DNA of 5,154 bases from an uncultured Collinsella sp. Its GTDB lineage: Bacteria > Actinomycetota > Coriobacteriia > Coriobacteriales > Coriobacteriaceae. The first letter of the stretch is position 1; every line of letters starts with the position of its first letter. Shown one piece after another: positions 1 to 4,563 of this stretch. A program made the translations under genes and the position numbers. The DNA is taken from contig CABUUG010000128.1 in assembly GCA_902494605.1 (NCBI GenBank), positions 1 through 5,154 of the forward strand, read 5' to 3'. The notes beneath the pieces were generated by a model. The model was not told where the DNA came from and made no database searches. It was given only the letters and a program-made list of their open reading frames with translations.

Positions 1-19
1 GAGGGCGCAGCGTCGAGCC

Positions 20-46
20 GTTACGCGGTTCGTAGAACCGCGTAAC
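20..46. repeat. Palindrome copy A, just after the lysS stop
   Basis: A perfect inverted repeat with 12-bp arms (GTTACGCGGTTC at 20-31, GAACCGCGTAAC at 35-46) around a 3-nt spacer. It begins 3 nt past the lysS TAA on the minus strand, so it would form a strong hairpin at the 3' end of the lysS mRNA. Neither strand has a run of T after it, so it is not a standard intrinsic terminator. It could be a 3'-end stability hairpin, a U-tract-less terminator or a dispersed REP-like element. A near-identical copy lies at 4536-4563 beside the dtd stop, and the two differ by one compensated base pair in the arms. Confidence 0.8.
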
Positions 47-49
47 TAG

Positions 50-2014
50 TTAGTACATCTTTGCGCCGGCGGGGATGGAGGCGTCGAGCTGGATCAGGTT
101 GAGGCGCTCCTCGCCCTCCTCCTCGTGGACAGCGCTGATCAGCATGCCGCAGCTGGGAATACCCATCATCTTGCGCGGAGGCAGGTTGGTGATGGCAAGC
201 AAGGTCTTGCCAACCAGGTCCTCGGGCTCGTAATAAGCGTGAATACCGGAGAGGATGGTGCGGTCGGTGCCGGTGCCGTCGTCGAGCGTAAAGTTCAGCA
301 GCTTCTTGGACTTCTTGACGGCCTCGCATGCCTTGACCTTCACAGCGCGGAAGTCGCTCTTGGAGAAGGTATCAAAGTCGACGAACTCCTCAAACAGCGG
401 CTCAACGGCGATCTTGGAGTAATCGAGCGTGGGCTTAAGCGACTTAACGAACGGGCTCGCGGCGTTGCCGGCCTCGGCAGCCTTGGCGGCAGCGGCACCG
501 GACTGGAAACCCTTCTCGGGCTTCATGTGCGGGAACAGCAGCACGTCGCGGATAGAAGCCTGGTTGGTGAGCAGCATGACCACGCGGTCGATGCCGATGC
601 CGATGCCGCCCGCAGGAGGCATACCGTACTCGAGGGCGCGCACGTAGTCCTCGTCGTACTCCATGGCCTCGTCGTCACCGCCGGCCTTCTCGGCCATCTG
701 AGCGGCAAAGCGCTCGGCCTGGTCGACCGGGTCGTTGAGCTCAGAGAACGCGTTGGCGTACTCGTGACCGGCAATAACCAGCTCAAAGCGGTGCGTCAGG
801 CGCGGGTCGTCCTCAAAGCGCTTGGCAAGCGGGCTGACCTCGATGGGGTAATCGCACACGAACGTGGGGTTGACGATGGTGTCCTCGCCCAGCTCATCGT
901 AGATCTCGGCGATAATCTTGCCGGCGGTCCACTCGGGCTTAATCTCCAGGCCCTTCTCGCGCGCGGCGGCAGCAAGCTCCTCGACCGGCGTGTCGATGGT
1001 GACCTGCTTGCCGAGCACGTCGGAGACGATGTCGGTCATGGGACGGCTGGCCCACTCACCAGAAAGGTCGATGGTCTGGCCCTGGTACTCGATGACCTCG
1101 GGGTTGCCGATGGCCTTGTTAGCCGCCTTAATGACACCCTGGGCGAGCGCCTTCATGCCCTCGAGGTCGGAGAAGGCACGGTAGGCCTCCATCGTGGTGA
1201 ACTCGGGGTTGTGGGTAAGGTCCATGCCCTCGTTACGGAAGATGCGGCCGATCTCGAACACGCGCTCAAAACCACCGACGATGCAGCGCTTGAGGTGCAG
1301 CTCGGTGGCAATACGCAGGTAGCACTCCTGATCGAGCGCGTTGAAGTGGGTAATGAACGGCTTGGCCGTGGCACCACCCTGGATGGTCTGCAGGATGGGG
1401 GTCTCGACCTCCATGTAGCCGTCGGACTCCATAAAGCGACGGAAGGTGGAGAGAATCTGCGAACGCTTACGGAAGGTCTCACGAACGTCGTCGTTGGCGA
1501 TCAGGTCGACATAGCGCTGGCGATAGCGGGTCTCCTTGTCGGAAAGACCGTGGAACTTCTCGGGCAGCGGACGAACGGCCTTGGAAAGCAGGGTCGCGCT
1601 CTCAGGGGCAACGGAAAGCTGGCCGCGCTTGGTGCGCACGACCACGCCGGTCACGCCCAGGATGTCGCCCAGGTCGAGGGCCTTGAGCGTATTCCAGGCA
1701 GCCTCGTCCATGTCGTTGATGCGGCAGAACAGTTGAATCTCGGCAGTCGCATCGCGCACGACGATGAACATGATCTTGCCCTGACCGCGCTTGGCGACCA
1801 CACGGCCGGCAATCTTCACGACATCCTCGGTGTCCTCACCATCGGCAAGATCGGCGTACTTAGCCTCGATATCGGCGACGTAGTCCTCAAGCTCAGAGTG
1901 CTCAGGATAGGGGTTCTGGCCCGCCTCGAACAGGGCGGCGCGCTTGACCAGGCGGGTGGCGCGCTCGTCGTTGAGCGTCGATGCCTGATCGGCGGCGTTC
2001 TGGTTCTCTGCCAT
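50..2014 (-). CDS. lysS: Lysyl-tRNA synthetase (class II) with C-terminal tRNA-binding domain
   Basis: LysS attaches lysine to tRNA-Lys in the cytoplasm using ATP. The 654-residue product has an OB-fold anticodon-binding region at about 66-140 and then the class II catalytic core. Motif 1 is near 185-208. Motif 2 holds FRNEG at 259-263 and HNPEFTTMEAY at 268-278. NAFSELNDP at 421-429 belongs to the lysine-binding pocket, and motif 3 is GIGIGIDR at 470-477. Bacterial LysRS usually stops near 500 residues. Here an Ala-rich linker (about 506-520) leads into an extra domain at about 540-654 resembling the EMAPII/Trbp111 tRNA-binding fold found at the end of many MetRS proteins (DFRAVKV, LSGIHAYYEPEDLVGK, NLPPRKMMGI). 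The ATG is preceded by GAGGAG with a 7-nt gap. A strong hairpin with a U-tract lies directly upstream of that site, which may make expression conditional on greA read-through. The identification is very secure. Confidence 0.97.
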   Translation of the reverse strand: MAENQNAADQASTLNDERATRLVKRAALFEAGQNPYPEHSELEDYVADIEAKYADLADGEDTEDVVKIAGRVVAKRGQGKIMFIVVRDATAEIQLFCRINDMDEAAWNTLKALDLGDILGVTGVVVRTKRGQLSVAPESATLLSKAVRPLPEKFHGLSDKETRYRQRYVDLIANDDVRETFRKRSQILSTFRRFMESDGYMEVETPILQTIQGGATAKPFITHFNALDQECYLRIATELHLKRCIVGGFERVFEIGRIFRNEGMDLTHNPEFTTMEAYRAFSDLEGMKALAQGVIKAANKAIGNPEVIEYQGQTIDLSGEWASRPMTDIVSDVLGKQVTIDTPVEELAAAAREKGLEIKPEWTAGKIIAEIYDELGEDTIVNPTFVCDYPIEVSPLAKRFEDDPRLTHRFELVIAGHEYANAFSELNDPVDQAERFAAQMAEKAGGDDEAMEYDEDYVRALEYGMPPAGGIGIGIDRVVMLLTNQASIRDVLLFPHMKPEKGFQSGAAAAKAAEAGNAASPFVKSLKPTLDYSKIAVEPLFEEFVDFDTFSKSDFRAVKVKACEAVKKSKKLLNFTLDDGTGTDRTILSGIHAYYEPEDLVGKTLLAITNLPPRKMMGIPSCGMLISAVHEEEGEERLNLIQLDASIPAGAKMY

Positions 2015-2027
2015 AAGTTAGCTCCTC

Positions 2028-2065
2028 AAACTAAAACGCTCCCCAGGATTCGGTCCCAGGGAGCG
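2028..2065 (-). terminator. Intrinsic terminator (possible attenuator) between greA and lysS
   Basis: On the minus strand a 12-bp stem (5' arm at 2065-2054, 3' arm at 2048-2037, two G-U wobbles, CCGAA loop) is followed by TTTTAGTTT. It would end greA transcripts. The U-tract runs straight into the lysS Shine-Dalgarno site at 2022-2027, leaving no room for a conventional promoter between terminator and lysS. This suggests leaky or regulated read-through, or a promoter overlapping the hairpin. Confidence 0.85.
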
Positions 2066-2067
2066 AA

Positions 2068-2096
2068 AACATACCTTTACGCGGGACCGTGGTCTA
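2068..2096 (-). promoter_or_regulatory. Weak candidate lysS promoter overlapping the greA stop
   Basis: On the minus strand TAGACC (2091-2096, overlapping the greA stop codon) and TATGTT (2068-2073) are 17 bp apart. Each matches its consensus at 4 of 6 positions. A start about 7 nt downstream would fall inside the 5' arm of the terminator hairpin, so transcripts from here would lack its outer base pairs. This is an inference from position and spacing only, and a chance match is quite possible. Confidence 0.25.
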
Positions 2097-2564
2097 GCGT
2101 GCGATCTTGGCGATGGTGTAGACGCGAGTCTTGCCGGAAGGCGTAACGACCTCGACGGAATCGCCCTCGCCGTGACCAATGATGGCGTGACCGACCGGAG
2201 ACTCGTTGGAAATCTTGTGCTCGAGCGAGTTGGTCTCGGTGGTACCGACGAGCGTGACTTCCATGACCTCGCCGTTGGGATCAATCAGCGAAACGGTGGA
2301 ACCGATGGAGACGGTCAGGTCGCCCGTGGTGGCAGCAACCTGAGCGTTGGCAAGAATGGCCTGGATCTCGGCGATACGAGCAGCATTCTGGGCCTGCTTG
2401 TCCTTGGCGGCATCGTACTCGGAGTTCTCCGAAAGGTCGCCGAACGCGCGGGCTTCCTTGATGTCCTCGACGATCTCCTTGGCGTAATCGCCCTCACGCC
2501 AGGCGAGCTCCTCGACGAGCTTCTGGCGGCCCTCAGCGGTCAGTACGATCTGGCTTGCGTCCAT
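2094..2564 (-). CDS. greA: Transcription elongation factor GreA
   Basis: GreA enters the secondary channel of RNA polymerase and stimulates cleavage of the backtracked transcript so that stalled complexes can resume. The 156-residue product has the usual family length. An N-terminal coiled-coil (about 1-75) carries the tip motif GDLSENSEY at 42-50, whose acidic residues D43 and E46 correspond to the Mg-binding pair of the family. An FKBP-like C-terminal domain (about 80-156) contains ISNESPVGHAIIG. The ATG at 2564 was chosen because GGGGAG lies 8 nt upstream and the GreA alignment begins there; reading back to 2594 would add ten unrelated residues through the ribosome binding site. The gene has a terminator upstream (tatA) and one downstream, so it may be monocistronic or read through into lysS. 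Confidence 0.96.
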   Translation of the reverse strand: MDASQIVLTAEGRQKLVEELAWREGDYAKEIVEDIKEARAFGDLSENSEYDAAKDKQAQNAARIAEIQAILANAQVAATTGDLTVSIGSTVSLIDPNGEVMEVTLVGTTETNSLEHKISNESPVGHAIIGHGEGDSVEVVTPSGKTRVYTIAKIAR

Positions 2565-2572
2565 ACGGATAT

Positions 2573-2578
2573 CTCCCC
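2573..2578 (-). promoter_or_regulatory. greA ribosome binding site
   Basis: GGGGAG lies 8 nt before the ATG at 2564. It decides for this start over the in-frame upstream codon at 2594, which would place the site inside the coding region. Confidence 0.8.
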
Positions 2579-2606
2579 AACTCTGATCAAACAATCAACT
2601 GTCAAC

Positions 2607-2645
2607 AAAACGAAAAAGACCGGCTAGCCTGCGGGCAAGCCGGTC
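2607..2645 (-). terminator. Intrinsic terminator after tatA
   Basis: On the minus strand GACCGGCTTGCC and GGCTAGCCGGTC form a 12-position stem with a single T-T mismatch around a CGCA loop (2618-2645). It is followed by TTTTTCGTTTT. It lies 25 nt past the tatA stop codon and ends that transcript before greA. Confidence 0.92.
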
Positions 2646-2670
2646 AGGTGCTCACCCCAAAGGGATGGGA

Positions 2671-2946
2671 CTACTCTGCGTCCGCGTCGCTGTCCTCTGC
2701 CTGCTTCTTCTTGGCAGCAGCGAGCTTGGCCTCGAGCTCAGCGATCTCCTTGTCCTCCTCGGACTGCTCGACCACGACCTCCTCGGCCTGCTTGGTCTCG
2801 GCCTTATCGTCGCCCTCCATACCCTCACGGATATTCTTGACGGTAGAGCCGAGGGACTTGCCGAGCTTCGGCAGGTTCTTGGGCCCGAAGATAATCAGGA
2901 CAACGACGAGAATAATGATGAGCTCAGGAGCCCTCAGTCCAAACAT
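2671..2946 (-). CDS. tatA: Sec-independent (Tat) protein translocase subunit TatA
   Basis: TatA oligomers in the cytoplasmic membrane form the pathway through which the Tat system exports folded proteins with twin-arginine signals. The 91-residue product has the standard layout: a very short N-terminus, one hydrophobic segment at about 8-20, the FGP hinge at 20-22, an amphipathic helix with NLPKLGKSLG at 24-33, then a highly charged tail from about 44 rich in Glu, Asp, Lys and Ala. Residue 8 is Glu, a polar position often Glu in TatB and in single TatA/TatB-type proteins, so the TatA/TatB label is not fully settled. The ATG at 2946 follows GGAGGT; a longer reading to 3129 would run through a terminator and a tRNA gene and is rejected. 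No tatC is present in the window. The gene has its own promoter and terminator. Confidence 0.92.
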   Translation of the reverse strand: MFGLRAPELIIILVVVLIIFGPKNLPKLGKSLGSTVKNIREGMEGDDKAETKQAEEVVVEQSEEDKEIAELEAKLAAAKKKQAEDSDADAE

Positions 2947-2950
2947 GTAG

Positions 2951-2956
2951 ACCTCC
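2951..2956 (-). promoter_or_regulatory. tatA ribosome binding site
   Basis: GGAGGT lies 4 nt before the ATG at 2946 (5 nt counted from GGAGG). It fixes the start against the long upstream reading that crosses the tRNA gene. Confidence 0.85.
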
Positions 2957-2982
2957 ACAATACAGCGAGACAAGCTCGAATG

Positions 2983-3011
2983 AGTATACCGCGGGTATCG
3001 CGGTATCACAA
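2983..3011 (-). promoter_or_regulatory. tatA promoter
   Basis: On the minus strand TTGTGA (3006-3011, 4 of 6 consensus) and TATACT (2983-2988, 5 of 6) are separated by exactly 17 bp. The site lies between the tRNA-Pro terminator and the tatA ribosome binding site, where a promoter is needed. The predicted leader is about 30 nt. The spacer is filled by an inverted repeat described separately. Confidence 0.7.
2986..3006. repeat. Inverted repeat within the tatA promoter (possible operator)
   Basis: ATACCGCG (2986-2993) and CGCGGTAT (2999-3006) are perfect inverted repeats of 8 bp with a 5-nt spacer. They span the gap between the two promoter hexamers and touch both. The arm centres are 13 bp apart, which is not far from one helical turn, and the position would suit a dimeric repressor or MerR-type regulator. 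It has no U-tract and lies upstream of the predicted start site, so it is unlikely to act as RNA. The repeat is certain; the operator role is inference. Confidence 0.5.
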
Positions 3012-3019
3012 CACTAGCT

Positions 3020-3047
3020 AAAAAAAGGGACCGCAAGAAGCGGTCCC
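3020..3047 (-). terminator. Intrinsic terminator of tRNA-Pro
   Basis: A perfect 8-bp stem on the minus strand, GGGACCGC and GCGGTCCC, with a TTCTT loop (3027-3047) is followed by seven T. It starts 11 nt after the tRNA's encoded CCA and just before the tatA promoter. Confidence 0.95.
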
Positions 3048-3058
3048 TCCTCATGCTC

Positions 3059-3135
3059 TGGTCGGGTTGACTGGATTTGAACCAGCGACCCCTGCGTCCC
3101 GAACGCAGTGCTCTACCAAACTGAGCCACAACCCG
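3059..3135 (-). tRNA. tRNA-Pro (anticodon CGG)
   Basis: The minus strand folds into a full cloverleaf of 74 nt plus an encoded CCA at 3061-3059. The acceptor stem CGGGTTG pairs with CAACCCG and the discriminator is A. The D arm carries GCTC/GAGC. The anticodon stem CTGCG/CGCAG holds the loop TTCGGGA, giving anticodon CGG, which reads the proline codon CCG. The T loop is TTCAAAT. The anticodon loop and the following GGGTC resemble E. coli tRNA-Pro(CGG). It lies 49 nt after the ispE stop and is followed by a strong terminator. It may have its own weak promoter or be processed from an ispE read-through transcript. Confidence 0.97.
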
Positions 3136-3143
3136 TTAGCTCG

Positions 3144-3149
3144 ACTATA
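3144..3149 (-). promoter_or_regulatory. Possible -10 element for tRNA-Pro
   Basis: TATAGT (5 of 6 consensus) ends 8 nt before the mature tRNA 5' end, which would give an almost absent leader. No convincing -35 hexamer is present at 16-18 bp, so the tRNA may instead be transcribed from upstream. Confidence 0.3.
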
Positions 3150-3184
3150 GTAACAAAGATTTTCGCCGCGTGCTAGAGAAATTT

Positions 3185-4081
3185 TTATTTCTTTGGCGCG
3201 TCGATTTGAACCGTGTTGGGAATAAGCTCAGTCGCGCAGGCCCACCAGCCATTTTGCTGGGCAGCATCGGCAAGCCTTTCGGCCGTGGCAGCGGTGTCGC
3301 AAATGGCAAACGAGCAGGCACCCGATCCGCACACATCTACAGCAACGGTTCCGTCCTGTTTACGCAGCCAGTCGAGGACCGTTTGAATCTGCGACTCCAT
3401 CTGTGCGGAAATGACACCAAGGTTGTTATGGATGAGTGCATATGCCGTCTCGGCATCACCAGCACGCAAGGCAGAAGCTATCGCGCCGGGCTTGTCCGCA
3501 GGCACCGGGGCCTCGTCAAAACGTCGATAGGCTTCAATTGTCGAAACGCTTGCCTCGCGCGGCTTGACCAGCACGACGGGCGTCGCAGGCAGCGCGGGGT
3601 ACTCAGTTGCCAGCACGTCTCCCCCACCTACGTAGAACGCAGGACTCGCGTGCAAAAAGAACGGGACGTCAGCACCAATGCCCCGCGCAATATCGTCGAG
3701 CGCTGGGTCGGTGCGATCAATGCCCCAGAGCTCTGCCAAGGCGACAATGACCGCGGCCGCATCCGTCGAGGGGCCGCCCAAGCCGGCGCACAATGGAATG
3801 CGCTTCTCAATCGTCACGCAGACGTTTGCCTCGCGACCATAATGCTCGGCCATAGCAACCGCAGCCCGATACGCCGTATTCTTTTGCATGGGAAAATCTG
3901 ATGCCGGAACCGTCTGGACGGTCAGCGCCTGCGACGGCGCGACCGTCACGGTATCGGAAAGACCGACGGCCGCCATCAGGGAATCGACCCTGTGGTAGCC
4001 GCGGTCATCGCGCTCGGTATGAACCCCCAGGTAGAGGTTAATCTTTGCCGGCGCGGAAAGAGTCAGGGACCGATCGGTCAC
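3185..4081 (-). CDS. ispE: 4-diphosphocytidyl-2-C-methyl-D-erythritol kinase (IspE)
   Basis: IspE phosphorylates the 2-hydroxyl of CDP-methylerythritol with ATP, a middle step of the MEP pathway to isoprenoid precursors; it is cytoplasmic. The 298-residue protein matches the family in length and has GHMP-kinase motifs in order. APAKINLYL is at 10-18, with the conserved Lys13. A glycine-rich ATP loop near 99-109 reads AGLGGPSTDAA. GADVPFF at 136-142 holds the likely catalytic Asp138. The C-terminal GHMP motif is CGSGACSFAI at 251-260. The ATP loop has Pro104 where GGGSS or GGSA is usual. The start is GTG at 4081, supported by GAGGAG 8 nt upstream and by its position 2 nt after the veg stop codon. 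The ribosome binding site lies within the last codons of veg, which points to coupled translation. Confidence 0.96.
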   Translation of the reverse strand: MTDRSLTLSAPAKINLYLGVHTERDDRGYHRVDSLMAAVGLSDTVTVAPSQALTVQTVPASDFPMQKNTAYRAAVAMAEHYGREANVCVTIEKRIPLCAGLGGPSTDAAAVIVALAELWGIDRTDPALDDIARGIGADVPFFLHASPAFYVGGGDVLATEYPALPATPVVLVKPREASVSTIEAYRRFDEAPVPADKPGAIASALRAGDAETAYALIHNNLGVISAQMESQIQTVLDWLRKQDGTVAVDVCGSGACSFAICDTAATAERLADAAQQNGWWACATELIPNTVQIDAPKK

Positions 4082-4083
4082 CG

Positions 4084-4380
4084 TTAATGCTCCTCGAGCT
4101 GATTGCCGAGCGGGGTAAAGATATGCTCGCCGCTCTCGGGGTCGAACAGCTCGACCTGGCCGGTGAGGACATCGATGTACTGGTAGGACTGACGCGACTT
4201 GCGGCCGCGACGCTCGTCAACCTCGACAATGAAGACGGCCGGGTGGACGCTCTTGATGGTGCCCATGCGCTCGACGACGCGGGTACGGCCCATGTTGGCC
4301 TTCACCTTGACGCGATCGCCCACCATATCGGTCAGCTTCTCGTGGATGTCGTCGACGTGATTGACTTCCATCTCTTCCAT
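4084..4380 (-). CDS. veg: Veg family protein
   Basis: This is a small basic protein of the Veg family, named for B. subtilis Veg, which has been linked to biofilm formation; its biochemical role is not firmly established. The 98-residue product shows the family pattern: GDRVKVKANMGRTRVVER at 21-38, HPAVFIVEVDE at 46-56 and SYQYIDVLTGQVELF at 65-79, which suggests a small beta-rich fold. The ATG at 4380 is preferred because GGAGG lies 8 nt upstream. A TTG at 4404 would add eight residues but has no ribosome binding site, and a further ATG at 4371 is less well placed. It is the first gene of a two-gene unit with ispE, an order shared in outline with B. subtilis, where sspF lies between the two. 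An extended -10 promoter and a small leader hairpin lie upstream. Confidence 0.9.
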   Translation of the reverse strand: MEEMEVNHVDDIHEKLTDMVGDRVKVKANMGRTRVVERMGTIKSVHPAVFIVEVDERRGRKSRQSYQYIDVLTGQVELFDPESGEHIFTPLGNQLEEH

Positions 4381-4388
4381 GAACAGGG

Positions 4389-4393
4389 CCTCC
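4389..4393 (-). promoter_or_regulatory. veg ribosome binding site
   Basis: GGAGG lies 8 nt before the ATG at 4380. It selects this start over the TTG at 4404, which would put the site inside the coding region. Confidence 0.75.
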
Positions 4394-4407
4394 AGAAGGT
4401 GCAATTC

Positions 4408-4427
4408 AAAAAGGGGACAATACCCCT
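4408..4427 (-). promoter_or_regulatory. Terminator-like hairpin in the veg leader
   Basis: On the minus strand AGGGG and CCCCT form a 5-bp stem with a TATTGT loop, followed by a short T run ending at 4408. It lies between the predicted veg promoter and the veg ribosome binding site, so it would be transcribed in the leader. The stem is short and the U run is only five bases, so it is at best a weak terminator or pause site. Confidence 0.4.
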
Positions 4428-4447
4428 AAGATAGACAAAACTCTAAT

Positions 4448-4477
4448 ACTATAGCACCCTGTTGTGGCCATACGCAA
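4448..4477 (-). promoter_or_regulatory. veg-ispE promoter (extended -10)
   Basis: On the minus strand the -10 hexamer TATAGT (4448-4453, 5 of 6 consensus) is preceded by TGC, giving an extended -10 TGn motif. A modest -35, TTGCGT (4472-4477, 3 of 6), lies 18 bp upstream. It sits directly after the dtd terminator and predicts a leader of about 60 nt for veg. Confidence 0.65.
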
Positions 4478-4483
4478 GTAGCT

Positions 4484-4514
4484 AAAAAAGCCCGGTCTCG
4501 AATACGTACCAGAC
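4484..4514 (-). terminator. Probable intrinsic terminator of the rdgB-dtd transcript
   Basis: On the minus strand GTCTGGT (4514-4508) pairs with ACCGGGC (4496-4490) over 7 bp including two G-U wobbles, with an 11-nt loop, followed by six T at 4489-4484. The stem is moderate but the U-tract is good, and it lies between the dtd stop and the veg promoter. Confidence 0.6.
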
Positions 4515-4535
4515 GACAACCTCGCATGACCAGTT

Positions 4536-4563
4536 GTTACGCGGTTTGGTAAAACCGCGTAAC
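4536..4563. repeat. Palindrome copy B, abutting the dtd stop
   Basis: A perfect inverted repeat with 12-bp arms (GTTACGCGGTTT at 4536-4547, AAACCGCGTAAC at 4552-4563) and a GGTA spacer. It begins at the base immediately after the dtd TAG on the minus strand. It matches copy A at 20-46 except for one base per arm, and the two changes compensate each other (C-G there, T-A here). No U-tract follows. An additional 8-bp inverted repeat (4514-4521 with 4569-4576) encloses it. Confidence 0.8.

Noticed and set aside
2077..2084. A third, half copy of the palindrome (TTACGCGG) after greA
   Set aside because: Only 8 bases match and no opposing arm exists. It may be a chance match or a worn remnant, but cannot be supported.
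2028..2096. T-box riboswitch in front of lysS
   Set aside because: GGTCCCGCG just after the greA stop loosely resembles the T-box core and a terminator follows, but the UGG-ACC core is not matched and there is no space for the specifier stem I unless it overlaps greA.
125..2146. A 673-codon open frame on the plus strand opposite lysS
   Set aside because: It lies antisense across a clearly real LysRS and yields a low-complexity Leu/Gly/Val/Asp/His product with no recognisable motif. Long antisense frames are expected opposite highly biased GC-rich genes.
2947..3129. N-terminal extension of tatA by 61 codons
   Set aside because: It would translate through the tRNA-Pro gene, its terminator and the tatA promoter. 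TatA homology and a GGAGGT site place the start at 2946.
3164..3195. AT-rich inverted repeat (AGAAAT/ATTTCT) after the ispE stop as a terminator
   Set aside because: The stem is only 6 A/T-rich pairs and is not followed by a U-tract, so it is unlikely to terminate transcription.
3170..3901. A 243-codon plus-strand open frame opposite ispE
   Set aside because: Antisense to a well-supported IspE gene, with no motif and no credible ribosome binding site that I can see.
4381..4404. Upstream TTG start for veg
   Set aside because: No ribosome binding site precedes it, while GGAGG sits 8 nt before the ATG at 4380.
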